In this document: piece by piece, positions 24,570 to 36,398 of the stretch
Position numbering within the stretch: position 1 is the stretch's first letter
How the letters are laid out: every line of letters begins with the position of its first letter
Source: Epiperipatus broadwayi
Lineage: Eukaryota > Onychophora > Udeonychophora > Euonychophora > Peripatidae
Direction: 5' to 3'
DNA: 64,000 nt
NCBI GenBank assembly: GCA_028023455.1
Contig: JAQFVV010012435.1
Coordinates: 682,001 to 746,000, forward strand
Made by a program: the position numbers and the translations under genes
Notes under the pieces: generated by a model
Database searches by the model: none
What the model saw: only the letters and a program-made list of their open reading frames with translations
What the model was told of the DNA's origin: nothing

Positions 24570-25200
24570 ATATGAAAATAAAGATTGATTATGATGAGTG
24601 AGAATCAGTTAACAGCTACAAATACCCTGGTCAGATTACTAATACATATGGAAACATAATGGATTAAATTAATCATAGAATTAAACTTGGTTGGAGTGCT
24701 TTTGGTAAAAATAACTTGATACTAAAAAAAATATGCCTGTGTTTGAAAAGGAAGGTTTTTAATAAATGTGTTTTATCAGTATGGATGTGAGACTTGGACA
24801 CTTAATAGAAGAGCAATATAGGGACTTCAGACCACTCAAAGAAGTATGGAGAGATGCAAGTTGGGAGTAACAAGAAGAAACTGAAAACACGATATATGGA
24901 TAAGAGAAAAAAACAAGTGTTACTGACCTCTTTGAAAAAATTAAAAAACTGAAATGGAGTTGGGCTGGATATATTACTAGAAGAGATGAAAATAGATTGA
25001 CAAGTGAAATTTTAAACTGGATTCCAAGAGATTGTAAAAGACCCAGAAAGAGACCACATGTGAGATGGATGGATAAAATAAGAAAGTGTTCAAGGGTGAT
25101 GTGGAGAAGAGAAGCTAAAGATTGGAGAAGATGGATTGAACTTGGAGAGATCTTCATCCTGCAGTGGATTGATAATGGTTGATGATGATGATGATGAATG
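24570..25200 (+). mobile_element. RTE LINE 3' quarter with (TGA)n tail
   Basis: Pieces of the C-terminal region of an RTE-type polyprotein are legible in shifting frames: a YKY(L)GQ-like block near 24620, YGCETWTLN (near 24785), TTQRSMERCKLG, then an open stretch 24997-25182 with WIPRDCKRPRKRPHVRWMDK and WRRWIELGEIFILQWIDNG. Sequence ends in a TGATGATGATGATGA tail (about 25181-25196). Trimeric tails are typical of RTE elements. Several stops and frameshifts make it non-functional. It serves as the best local reference for the other RTE stubs. Confidence 0.8.
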
Positions 25201-25239
25201 CTAATTAAATTCAGATCCAGTACTTATATTAGAAGTATT

Positions 25240-25515
25240 GTATTACTTTACAATATCAGACTGGTAGCTTGATAATTAAAAAAGGGATAGCTGCTGGATA
25301 AAAGATGCATTCAGCCAAAGAATTATAGCACACTAGATTTAGATCCAAGTTTCAATCAAAATGAAGATCAATAAGCCAGAAACTAATATGGGATATAAGT
25401 AGAATAGTTCTGGACATAAATTTAATAAGCACTACTATTTAGCATTTATTGATTACTCAAGATTACAATAGATGGTAGGACTGAAACAGAGTCAACAGAG
25501 TTTGTCTATATTAAA
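25240..25515 (+). mobile_element. Diverged family A copy A11
   Basis: Plus-sense unit. GGATAGCTGCTGGATAAAAG and TTTAGATCCAAG match the region before the hammerhead; AAGCCAGAAACTAATATGGG matches its second half; ATTTATTGATTACTC and GAGTTTGTCTATATTAAA match the 3' part. The CTGATGA core is mutated. No target duplication detected. Confidence 0.55.
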
Positions 25516-25714
25516 TTGATATTAAAATAATCTAATTAATCTGAAAAATAGGTTATTTTCAGTAAGTCTATAATAATATAAACTGATGTAAAGACTCAAT
25601 CATTGTATAACATCAAATTAAATCCAGAATGTATTAAAATCATCAAAGCCAGATTTTTTTAAAGTATAATACCTGCTCTCTATTTAATTATATATAGAAC
25701 TACTGTCAGCCAAA

Positions 25715-25875
25715 AAGTCTTCTGGTGTAATAATAACATATCTTCTTGCCATGCCAATTGACCCTAGTTTGAATCTCATCTGGGAAAATATGAAAATTTA
25801 TTTTTATTTCTTAAGAATACTATTTTTTCTTCAAGTAGGTATCTCATAGCCAATCCATAAGCATTCAATATTGTT
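25715..25875 (+). mobile_element. tRNA-derived SINE fragment
   Basis: TCTTGCCATGCCAATTGACC followed by AGTTTGAATCTCATCTGG resembles a tRNA D-arm-to-T-arm segment with a degenerate pol III B box (GGTTCGAATCTC). The body after it (GGGAAAATATG, then ATAGCCAATCCA) is shared in outline with the copies at 37138 and 37800. Confidence 0.45.
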
Positions 25876-26749
25876 TGGTGAATAGACATTTAGATATTCC
25901 TAACTGAAATGTGAAATGAAGATGTATAAGTATTTAAACTCTCTCTATCCCAAACTTTGAAAGACTTATGAATAATATCTCCTTTCTTCACTGTTTCACC
26001 TACTATGAATTTATTCAGAAATACGATCATTTCATACCGATCTCTAATTCAACTTTAATTCATTATATCCTATGTTAATTATAATTTATTAGATTTTTTA
26101 CAAGTATTCTATGGTTAAACAGTTCTTTTTTATTCAAAATAAAAAAAAACATATGTGAGCTGTAAGGTGTGAATTGATGTGATAACCTAAAAACAGAACA
26201 TGTTTTATTTTCAAGGTTTTTTTATTTTTGTTATTGTTATCATTGTATTTCTCATCTCAACTCTGACATATTACAATCATCCACCAGAACAGACTGACCC
26301 TCGTAGCACAATCTCTAAACTCTCCACATCTGATATTGATATCTCAATCTTCTTTCATTACATCACTTTCTTGTAAGAAGTGAAATGATTTCTTTCCAAT
26401 TTTAACACTTTGTGGATGATGCTATAATTGTTGTATGGCAGAGATATGTTCAAGGTTTTTTTTTATATCAGTATATCCCTCTTCTCAACTTCATTACCTC
26501 ATGATGATATTCTTCAGCACCAAAACTCAAACTATGATCTTTTCTATATGCATGCATTTCATTTGCAGACTTCATCTATCAGGTAAACAAAAAATGTTAT
26601 ATTGTTTTATTTTTCAATAAATCAATTATTAGTAAAAACTATCTAGAAAAAAACTTTGGTTACCAAAATATATAGTTAATGACTTTGAATCAAATCTGTA
26701 TAACTGTCCAATAAAGTTGGCTTGGGTTAATTATTAGCTCTATGGTATA

Positions 26750-26900
26750 AAGTGTTTTAAGATGGTTGCTAAATGCATTAAGTCTAATTTTAAATACAAA
26801 GTTTTCACTAACAAAAGCTATAATTAAGAGACTATTCTGGGAATATGTATAAAAGCATATTGTTCCCTGTGAGTTTTATAATAGATGACTCTGAAATTAA
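26750..26900 (+). mobile_element. Diverged family A copy A12
   Basis: AAGATGGTTGCTAAATGCATT, then TTCACTAACAAAAGCTATAA and CTATTCTGGGAATATG, align with the unit from its internal segment through the hammerhead region. The ribozyme core is degraded (CTAACAA for CTGATGA). Confidence 0.45.
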
Positions 26901-27076
26901 CTGAAAAACGTGCTTCTGAAAGAAAATGTTAACTCTAGGGAAAAAAAGTTACCCATAATGTTTAGTTAATACCATATAGTTTCTTAGTTGAATGGAACAA
27001 GTTTGTAAATTTAGTATATAATATGAGTAGAGAATATAGCTGAAATTTCCTGAAGTGATTCCAGTTAAAAAATGAG

Positions 27077-27158
27077 TAAAAGGTTTTTAACCAAAGGCAA
27101 AACTCTCCATTATGTGCTAGTATAAGAGATGGTGATCATGTGATGTAAAAGATTTTTA
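27077..27158. mobile_element. 56-bp minimal family A derivative A7 with 13-bp target duplication
   Basis: Only the two ends remain: ACCAAAGGCAAAACTCTCC joined directly to ATTATGTGCTAGTATAAGAG and GGTGATCATGTGATG. It is still flanked by TAAAAGGTTTTTA (27077-27089) and TAAAAGATTTTTA (27146-27158), 12 of 13 identical. Confidence 0.75.
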
Positions 27159-28271
27159 GTTAGTCATTTAGAATATAACTATTCATATTTATCTAATTGT
27201 TTTGGTTCTTGAGTTATTTAATTTATAGCACTGAATGTACAATTATTTTACATATCAAATGTATTATATAAGATAAATTGAGGCAGTTTTCATAAATAGA
27301 AATAAAAATACCTTTAATTAATTGACAATCTGCTAACGTTAAAATTTGAGAATCTTGGGATATAACTTGATGACGTCTGCTTCCGCTCTATTTGAAATTA
27401 AATGACAGACCAAAAATTAAATGATTAACTGAAAGTACTTGGATTTTTTACAATATATTCTCACCATTATATTCATTATTATTTTTATTATAATATGCAC
27501 TTATATCTGTAATCGTATTAAACATGCTAATTATGACCTAATATATATATATGCACAAAAACAATTCATAGCTTCATTTGAACTTTTGTATATGTGTTAA
27601 ACATACGAGTGACATTAATAAGAGTGTTAAATAAAAAATGTAAATGAAACTTATATATGGATGGTTGAATCGATGAACCTGAATTTTACAAGGTTATATA
27701 GACCATTAATAAATCGTAAACACTATCTTAAACAAATATATTCCTATTATAGAAATACTTAGAATTTAAATTTGAATTCCATTCCTCACATTTAAACGAG
27801 TTATGCAAAAAAAAAAAAAAAAAAAAGATTTAATTGATAGTAATTATGATATTTGAATATAAAAGTTTGTAAATAATGGTAATTAAGCCTTTTAAAAGTT
27901 ATCATCTGCATATCGCCACTCCCTCTCCCCTCTGATCATTTTTTCTTCACTGATGCTTATAATTAAAACTATGTTAAAAGTTAGACGGTTATACTTTAAT
28001 GCAACATCAACTAGAAATCCTGTTTGAAATTCAATGGAATAATAATGAAATATTTGATTGAATGATGAGGAAATTAGAGGTAGTTTGCTTTATAACTCTG
28101 CAGTACCATTCACCTTTGAAACATTTAATTTTAGATCTAATTAATTAAAATGTAGATAAGTTTATCTTAAAACGTCATAATATAATTACAAAAAGATAGT
28201 GATTATTTTTATAGCCAAGTGAGATCGAGTTTGATCATTATAAATAAAGTTCAGTTTTTGTTTTCTTTATA
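27159..28271. other. AT-rich spacer
   Basis: No gene recognised. A 20-base A tract lies at 27807-27826. Confidence 0.5.
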
Positions 28272-28605
28272 TGATATATATATATATTATAAAGGACTTG
28301 AACTCAGACTTTCAAGCTCTCTACAGTTATGCACTCCATCTTCTACAACGGATACATATGATGACCACACATATGTGAAAAAGATAAATGATCTCCAATA
28401 CACATATTTCATGCTGAACCAGCACTCATCAGTTGGTCCAGATCACTATTTTTTACACATATATACAATCAGTGCTCAATTTATATTAAGGTAGCAAATC
28501 TTCAAACTTTAATAGATAAGCTTCAGTCTTCTCCACCCTCCAACTCTTTAGTCATCCATATCATTGGAAATCCAATGATGAAACACTCAAACCCCTTGTG
28601 AATGT
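28272..28605. mobile_element. Family C copy (tRNA-like ended repeat) C1
   Basis: A 330-bp repeat shared with 36410-36740 and in part with 31945-32130 and 35842-36152. It starts GGACTTGAACTCAGACTTTC, the reverse complement of a B-box-like GTTCAAGTCC. It contains GTGAAAAAGATAAATGATC, ATTTCATGCTGAACCAGCAC and CAGTTGGTCCAGATCAC, and ends near CCAATGATGAAACACTC. The apparent conserved peptide (...YFMLNQHSS...) is a by-product of the repeat. Confidence 0.65.
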
Positions 28606-28927
28606 CAAAATTATTATCATACTCATGTTGACTTTAAGTCACTCTGACCCCTCACATATTGTATTTTAATGTGTCCATTTAATTACACCGAAGAGAGATG
28701 GGCAGAATACAGGCCGAATATACAATATACTTATATTTGAATATTAAATATATATATATACTTTTTATGCTCTAATTTGGCCATTGAATAATTACTCACA
28801 GTTTGGCACTTCTTGTTCTTAAGAGTAGCAATAAATGCAAACACATTCCACTGCTTGTTCACATCTACATGCTTTAACTTATCACCTTCAGTCATTAGGT
28901 TAATAGAGAGACCAATTGTTATGATTT

Positions 28928-29056
28928 ATAAAACATCACATAATCACCATTTTCTATGGCTACATAAGGTGTCTAAACAATAGCAAACTCAATGCAAGTC
29001 TTCCAGTAATTATTATGGCTTGCACTAGATGACACTATGTATGGAGAGCTTTTGAA
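28928..29056. mobile_element. Family A short foldback A8
   Basis: Begins AAACATCACATAATCACC and ends CACTATGTATGGAGAGCTTT, so it is a reversed-orientation short copy. Flanks TATGATTTATAAA and TATGACTTTTAAT match at 10 of 13 positions, at best a decayed target duplication. Confidence 0.6.
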
Positions 29057-29973
29057 ATATGACTTTTAATATTATCAGACATTTAACTATGAAAATGGGA
29101 AGTGGGATTGGGGGGTACATCTACATTGTGATCTTTTAATTACATGCCCAACAATTCTGGCTCCATTTTTTTATTTTTTTATTTATTTCTAAATTTCTAT
29201 TTTTATATCTTCTTGTCTTTATAGAGTTCTTTGACAACTTACAGTAGCCATTCTCATGTTCAAGTTGCTACTAGCTATACTGATTATATTTAAAATATTA
29301 CTTCTACGATGCCAAACTTTATATATTAATAAAATAAAATAATAATAAAACCTATAGACCTTCTTGGATTCGAAATAATAGTCATACTAATACATATACA
29401 CAAAAAAACAGAAAAGGAATCATTAATTTACATATATAAATGATTTATTATCAAATTAAAAGGATCACATAATAAAAACAGTGATTAAATTAATAATAAC
29501 GTATATATTCAGTTTTTGTAATTTTATAAAGCATACAAATTTAGTCTATTTTTTGTCTTTATTTTCTGTGCCCAATATTTTTTTTCTGTGGCTGGTAATT
29601 TCTATTAGCAGTAATTTAATAAGTTTCAGTGGTGTTTGAAAAATTAACACGTCGTTTGTTTATAAATAAAGTGCATAATTAAAAGCTTTAATTGAAGATC
29701 TTACGATGCAATATTATCTGAGTTTAAAAAAATTTTCTTTTTCTGCTAGTCAGTTCACTTTTGGCTGGAGGATAAACTCCTTATCTCCTGAAAATTAGCA
29801 TGTTTTGTAGATCATCGCCCTGTAGTGGTGTACTTTTTTGTCACTAGCCAGGAAACAATTATTTTTATTTTATTTTAATCTATTGACCTACAAGTCTGTA
29901 TCATCAGCCGATTTGAATGATACTACTCAGACAACTCTGCTAATTTGACTTTTACCCTAATAAATATCATTGT
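29057..29973. other. AT-rich spacer
   Basis: No gene recognised. Confidence 0.45.
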
Positions 29974-30185
29974 CTAATTTACTATTAAACCATTAAACAT
30001 CACATGATCACCATCTTTTATGGTACACAGAGACTAAACTCTCATACAGTAGCACCACTCAGTGCAAGTCAGAGTAACCAATGGAAGCAAGAAGGTTTGT
30101 GCATAAAATTCCTATCTGCTTGCATCCATTGATTACTCTGGTTTGCACTGAGTGGCGCTACTGTATGGAAAGCTAATTTACTATT
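29974..30185. mobile_element. Family A short foldback A9 with exact 13-bp target duplication
   Basis: The element 29987-30172 (186 bp) lies between two exact copies of CTAATTTACTATT (29974-29986 and 30173-30185). It begins AAACCATTAAACATCACATG and ends CTGAGTGGCGCTACTGTATG plus GAAAG. The arms carry inverted CATACAGTAGC / GCTACTGTATG blocks. No ribozyme core remains. Confidence 0.85.
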
Positions 30186-30423
30186 CACATAAGACTATAG
30201 AAAAAGTGAAAGTGGATTCATCTTTTATTTGCAATATGGACAAATTAGTTTGATATTAGATGCACTTTAAACTTTATTGTTCTAATTATCATCGAATCTG
30301 AAATCTATTTCTGTAGATATTATTATAAAAAAAAAAATTGTCAAATTTTAACAATTATGAGTGAGTTTTCAAAATATTTTACTTATTCTGATAAAAGAAT
30401 AAATCATTTACTTTTTCACACTG

Positions 30424-30572
30424 TAATCATAAAAAAGGAGTGAACCTCCAGTCATGCTCTGTTTATAAATGTATATTAAAATGTCCATTACTGGTGGGTC
30501 AGTACATGGATATTTTTATATAAACTTATAAACAGCGCATGACTGGAGGTTCATTCCCTTCTTTACGATTAC
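30424..30572. repeat. Family B palindrome, 149 bp
   Basis: Left GTAATCATAAAAAAGG with TGAACCTCCAGTCATGC is inverted on the right as GCATGACTGGAGGTTCATT and CTTCTTTACGATTAC. The interior includes ATGTCCATTACTGGTGGG. A related larger palindrome lies at 49745-50035. Possibly a small foldback transposon; no target duplication is evident. Confidence 0.6.
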
Positions 30573-31944
30573 AATTGTTTCATCGCTTAATAATAATAGA
30601 TTTTTTTCACATTGATATAATTTTTAACAAATTTTATAATTTTATAATTCTGTAATTTAATTAGTGATATCTATTGATATGATATAATTATAAAAAATTA
30701 TATAAGGAATATAGCAACACAAAAAAAAACAATATATATTATTATTATATATAGACTTATGCAGATATTTTATCCCAACTGAAGTGTCACATTTTAAACC
30801 CTCTTGCATTCGGACTCTGACCATTTGTTCCATCTGGTGATTGTTTTTGGAAATGTTCAACTTTTCTTTTTATAAAATTTTTATTTTATACTAAAATTCA
30901 TAAATTTGATTTGACTTCCTTTTAAGTTAATTTTATCACAAAATATTGATTCTTGATTGTATCTACTTCTTGTGTTATGATCTGGACAGCTGAAATTTGA
31001 ATTGTTTTAGATCATAAACTAGCTTTTTTCAAGTAGCCAGACATCAACCATTCTTGATTGGTGAATGGGTATCTAAGTTTTATTAGTTAGAGACTCCACA
31101 TTAATTAATGCTAGTGAGATGATTATGGAGATGTTGTCCATAAAAACAAAAACCATGAATATAATTTGATGTAGTCTTGAAGTCTGAAGAGGGGAAGGAT
31201 ATTAATTCTTTAAAATTGCTTTGTCCCCTTTAGAAAAATAACAGAACATTCATGCAGCATCAATTGATTTGTATTTCCATAATCATTTTAAATTCGTCTT
31301 AGTTTAATGTAATTTGTTGTCTTTTATATAAATTTCATGAAATTCAGTTCATAAATCTTGTGGGATTTTTTTTCTCCTTAGCTAAAGAAATAATTTGCTT
31401 TTTCATTTTGTTTCTAATTTTTTTAATTGTAGCGGCGTCAATTTTTCTATTTTTTTTATTTATATATTAATTTCTCTTTCTGCTCACATAGATAAATATG
31501 AGCAACTTTGAATTATGGTCTTTTTTTTTTTCGTAAAATGTTTTTAAGAGTTGGTCTTAATTTATTTTTAAAATATAGACTTTTTGATTCTTATATTTAA
31601 ATTTACTGTTTTTAATAATTTCGTTTTTAAGATTTTTTCCCCTCTCAATTTACTATTTACAGTAGCAGTTTTATTAAATGGAATATATAAATATTTTTTA
31701 TAGTTTATTATTAAATGTAATGGCTGTTCTGTAGATTTTGCATTAACATTTTCCTTATATTTATTGCTTAATGTTGCTTTATTTGATTTATTATATTCAA
31801 ATATTTTTTTTGTCTTTATAAAATTTTTCTAAAGTTTTTTTGTTATTAATAAATGTTTTGATTATTATTATGATTAATGATAACTAAGACATAGAAATGT
31901 TATAAACAAAATCAGTATTATTACATCTTTTTTTTATTAGATTA
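30573..31944. other. AT-rich spacer
   Basis: No gene recognised. Confidence 0.45.
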
Positions 31945-32130
31945 CAAGGTAACAATGCTGATGATTGCTGGTTTAGCATGAAATACGGATATTGGTGATT
32001 ATTTATCTTTTCAACATATATGTGTTCAAGTGTATCAGTGTTATGAGATGGTGTGGAGAGTGGTGGGTCGTCTGAGGGTCTGTGCTCATATACCCTATAT
32101 ATTACATATATAGACACAGGTATATAATAA
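31945..32130 (-). mobile_element. Family C fragment C2
   Basis: The minus strand of this segment matches 36410-36545: TCTCATAACACTGATACACT, ACATATATGTTGAAAAG and ATGCTAAACCAGCAATCATC. On the plus strand it is followed by TATAGACACAGGTATATAAT and AACCTGTGTGTTTAGGTTAT, which also ends copy C4. Confidence 0.6.
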
Positions 32131-32544
32131 ACCTGTGTGTTTAGGTTATTAGCTTCTTGTATATTTTATTCTAGGTAAAAAATGAGAACTAAATGCCTAA
32201 CTTACGTATTAAAATTGATTTTTTTTTTTGATCAGTCTCAAAAGAATTTAATTGAGTATGTTTGTTGTTTTGTTTATTCTACATTTATCCCTAAACTCAG
32301 CCTCATATATCACTATAATAATTTATTCTATAAATTTCACAATTTCAAAAGTCTTTTTGATTTAGTACCATGGTAGAGACGCGAACTCTCAAATTTACGG
32401 TTATTACATTCAGTGCTCGAATTTCTCGTCTATTATATATTTTTTTATGAATTCACTTTATCAATGCTTATTGAGTCACGATTTAAAATAGCAGTGGTCC
32501 TATGATAACAATTTACAGAAAGGTGTTAATTCTAAAATCATAAA
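32131..32544. other. AT-rich spacer
   Basis: No gene recognised. Confidence 0.4.
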
Positions 32545-33289
32545 TCATTTTCAGCCATTATCAATCTACTGCAGAATAAAAGTTTCTCCAAGTTCAATCC
32601 ATCTTTAATCTCCAGACTTTCTTCTCCACATCACTCCAGCACATTTCTTTATTTCATCCATCCATCTCACATGTGGGTTTTTTCTAGGTCTTTTACAATC
32701 TAAAATCCATTTTAAGATTTCAACTGTTTATCTATTATCATCTCTTCTGGCAATATGTCCAACCCAACTCCACTTGTCTTTTAATTCTTTCAATGCTGTC
32801 AATAACACCGTTTTTTTTTCTCACCCATGTGTTTCATTTTTGATCTCTTCTTGTTATTTCTAATGTGTATCTCTCCATATTTTATTGAGTGGTCTGAAGT
32901 CTCTGTATTGCTCTTCTAATAAGTGTCCATTTCTCAGATCCATAAGTAAAAACTGGTAAAACACATTTATTAACAATCTTCCTTTCCAAACACATAGGCA
33001 TATTGTCTTTTAATATTAAGTTATTTCTAACAAAAGCACTCTAATACCAAGTTTAATTCTATGATTAATTTAATCCATTATGTTTCCATCTGCAGTAATA
33101 ATTTGATCAAGGTATTTATAGTCATTAATTTCTTCTAATTCATCGTTATCAATCTTTATTTTCATCTTTTGAGAATGGATATTGAACATTAATCTTTTTA
33201 ACACTTATTTTTAATTCTACTTTTTTACATTTATCTGATAACTTTTACAAAATTCCATGAAGCTCTTAAGCATTATTTGCAGAAACAAC

Positions 33290-34030
33290 TGCATCATCTG
33301 CAAAATCTAGATGACTTAAATAATCTCCATTTACTTTTACTCCCTTAATATTCCATTTTAATTCACAAAATATTTCTTGCACAACTGCTATAAAAAGTTT
33401 TCACTCTGTCGTACACCCTTCTCAATGTTAATTTTGTAAATATCATTATGTAATCTGATTGTTGTTAATGCATTTTTATAAATATTCTTCAGAATATGGC
33501 AATATCCTGCATCTATATCCTGATGATCTAATGCTTTAATCACTGAAGAAATGCTTATAGAATTAAATGCATTTTCGTAGTCTACAAATCCAAACCATAA
33601 TGTCAATTTATATAGACTGGTCTTTTCTATAACTTATCTCAATACTTGAATCTGATCCACTATACTAAAATCACTTTTAAATCCAGCTTGTTCCTTTGGT
33701 TGGTTAAAATCCAAAGTTCACTGTAAATGAGTTGTAATTATTTTGGTAAAAATTTTGTATATAACTGATAAAATACTGATAGGTCTGTAAATTCTAATAT
33801 TTTCTTTATCACCTTTTAAAAATATTAATATTAATACCACATTCTTCCAATCATTTGGTATACCTTTATCATTTAGACATTTGCTATATAATATTGCTAA
33901 AAATGTTTTTATTTCTTCACCTGCTTCTTTTAAAATATCAATTGTAACTTCATCATTACCTGGAGCTTTTCCCTTCTTTCTAAATGTAATTGTGTGTCTC
34001 ATTTCTTCATTTAAAGTCCTAGGCAATTCA
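33290..34030 (-). pseudogene. RTE reverse transcriptase remnant
   Basis: Open stretches 34026-33718 and 33606-33388 carry the palm and finger motifs: GKAPGNDEVTIDILKEAG, PNDWKNVVLILIFLKGDKEN, YRPISILSVIYKIFTKII, then FVDYENAFNSISISSVIKAL (motif A, with the catalytic Asp of FVDYE) and IEKGVRQ (motif B). Motif C is read as FADD near 33304-33293, with an in-frame stop about ten codons later. The protein is interrupted between these blocks but every core motif is still legible. Family knowledge: this enzyme copies LINE RNA at nicked chromosomal DNA. Confidence 0.75.
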
Positions 34031-34599
34031 AAAGATATTGTAGTTGTAAGAGATACTTTTCATTGTTCTTTACTGCTATATAATTCTTGATAGAACTTTT
34101 CTACACATTTCATGATGTCACCTCTCTTTTTAGTAATAGTCTCATCTTCTTTCATTATTGCAGGAATAAATTTTCTATCCATACCAAGATATTGTTTTAC
34201 ACAAGACTTTTATCCTCTTCCATAGCTTTCCTTTTAGTTCACAATTATACTTTCTTATACCATTATCAACTCTTTTTAGCCCCACTTTACAAACTTTGAA
34301 ATATTCAATCTTTCTTAATGCACCATTTTTATATGTTTTTATACAACTTCTTTTTTCATAAATTCTCTTGTCTCAGAAGAAATTTTATTGTTCAATTGCT
34401 GCTGTTTTGAACTGCTATCTTTGTTGTAGTTTTTAAAAGTATATCAGTTATTTTTCTATTGATTTCATTCAAACCTGAATCATAATGACAATCTATTAAT
34501 ATTTAAAATGATTTGCAAGTTCTAATCACTTGTGAATATTGGTTTTTCTGAATAATTTTTGTTCCTCTAATTTTGCATTAATTTGTGTCTTATAGCTCA

Positions 34600-35345
34600 C
34601 TAATCAATGATCATTTCTTATGTTAAATTTATTAAGAATATTGCAATCTTGAAATACATATTCACTGTTAGTCAAAATATAATCTAATTCTTCTGCATCT
34701 TCACTTGGATGTTTCCATGTCTATTTGTGTTTAACATTTTTCTAAAAAAAGAAGTCATAACATAAAGTTGTTTTTCTTCTGAAACTTCACAAGTCTATGT
34801 CCTCTCTCATTTCTATCGCCATAACCAAATTTACCTACAGCACTTTCTATTGTTTATCAATTCCAGCATTAAAGTCTGATATGACAATTTTAAAATGTTT
34901 AGTCTCATCAAGGGCTTTCTGCAGATTCATATAAAAATTCTCTACTTCTTTATCACAATGAGAATTTGTTCATGCATAAACCTCAATTATCTGTGTTTGA
35001 TATCTAAACTGAATAACTAACTAATCTTGCCACTCTGTCAGATACACCATCAATATTCACAATGTTGTTCTTCCACTATTTATTTATAATTGATCCTACT
35101 CAACCTATATTTCCAATGCTTGTTTCTTTGTAATACAATATATGTCCAATTTTTAAATCAATTGTCTCTTCACTTCTTCTAACTTCACATATCTAATAAT
35201 ATCCCATTTACTGTGAGACACTTCTTCCAATTCTTGCAATTCTCCTTTGCTTGAAAGTGATCTGCAATTGTAATAACCTAAATAAAATATCATCATCAAA
35301 TGACAGCCTGGGTGTACAATCAGGAGATTTTTAGCATCCTCCACT
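34600..35345 (-). pseudogene. RTE apurinic-like endonuclease remnant
   Basis: The N-terminal part (35344-35153) contains YNCRSLSSKGELQELEE and SKWDIIRYVKLEEVKR, matching the start of the RTE endonuclease (T-x-N-x-R(S)LS... and the WDIIGLSEVR block). The catalytic Glu of the SEVR block corresponds to one of the Glu residues in KLEEVKR. Near 34720-34620 the frame reads EELDYILTNSEYVFQDCN and, shortly after, NIRNDH, the C-terminal IDYI and SDH boxes of this endonuclease family, with N for S. The middle is broken by stops. Degenerate; assignment rests on these two end blocks. Confidence 0.7.
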
Positions 35346-35350
35346 TTTGA

Positions 35351-35841
35351 CTATCAACCACTCCTTTGATTGATAACTTTTACAGCATTCTGGGAATAAA
35401 GGTCATGATTTATTTTTATTTATCATGATTGTAAATAACTATTAGAAAAAAAGTCATTCACACCCACATTCATTCTGCTTCCAAAAAGAAAAGTCAACTG
35501 ATATTGCAGTTAAGAACTATCAGGCAACTGAGAAGAAAACTCATGATGTTTCTTGATCTTAAACTCAGAGATAAAAAGCCCATCTATGTTCATATATTAC
35601 ATAAATAACCACATAGTAATAACAGCTGCTATGATAATAATATATAGAATGGACATTAGGAATTTTCCCTACTCAGTTCCTTTAACAACTCCAAGAGGAA
35701 TCAAAGGGTCTCCTTTCAGTTAACATCAAATTCCTTTCTGCATATTACAAAAAAAGTTTTTTAAACCGCAAATGTTTAAAATATTTTTAAAGTGTGTGTG
35801 TATTATTGTGTACATGCATATATACTTAAAACTTGTCCTTA
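35351..35841. other. Possible RTE 5' region and spacer
   Basis: May include the RTE 5' untranslated region; no coding sequence recognised. Confidence 0.3.
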
Positions 35842-36152
35842 TAGGAGATTTGAATACAGACTTTTAAGCTTTCATCAGCTATCCACTCTTTCTCATAGAA
35901 TCCATACACATGACAACACACATGTGAAAAAGATAAGTAATCTCTAATATATGTGGTTCAGCACAAATGTATATTGGAGATCATTTATCTTTTTCACATG
36001 TATGTGATCATGTGTATTGGTTGTATAAAATGAAGTGAATATCTTAAGTGAGCCTGAAAGAAGGTGTTCAAATCCCCTATAATTAGTTGTATAAGATGAA
36101 GTGAATATCTTAAGTGAGCCTGAAAGAAGGTGTTCAAGTCCTCTATAATTAC
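35842..36152. mobile_element. Family C inverted dimer C3 with 66-bp tandem duplication
   Basis: A palindrome (35842-36083). The left ATAGGAGATTTGAATACAG and CACATGTGAAAAAGATAAG are inverted as CTTTTTCACATGTATGTG and GTGTTCAAATCCCCTAT. The right arm resembles a tRNA-type promoter: GATGAAGTGAATATCTTAAG as an A-box relative and GTGTTCAAATCCCC as a B box. The last 66 bp of the arm are duplicated in tandem (36021-36086 and 36087-36152). Confidence 0.65.
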
Positions 36153-36398
36153 ATCTAAACTCCAGGTATATAAATTATATTTAAATTCAACGATTAAAGC
36201 TTGTCAATAATTTCAATACACTTCTATCCAGGGTGGGGTAAAGTGATATACCACCATAAATAATTTTTCTGCCATGGAAAATATTTGTACATTATATAAA
36301 TCGAACTTTAAATTGATGTTTCCTTAAATCAGCATGATACATCACTATCTTGTTTACACCTTAACTCAATTCAAGCCTCAATTTAAGAAATGCTCAAT

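Larger units (their letters stand above)
32545..35350 (-). mobile_element. Decayed near-full-length RTE-type LINE
   Basis: About 2.8 kb on the minus strand reads in order: endonuclease start (near 35345), endonuclease end (near 34620), reverse transcriptase (34030-33290), C-terminal region (33200-32600), and the 3' end CTGCAGTAGATTGATAATGG near 32550. Numerous stops and frameshifts break the frame. The gene order, trimeric-tail relatives and single-protein design match the RTE clade (apurinic-type endonuclease followed by reverse transcriptase, no long first ORF). It is the only element in the window that seems to span both domains. Confidence 0.8.

Noticed and set aside
24997-25182. An independent small gene on the plus strand
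   Set aside because: It is the C-terminal tail of an RTE polyprotein, contiguous with other decayed pieces of that protein and followed by the (TGA)n tail.
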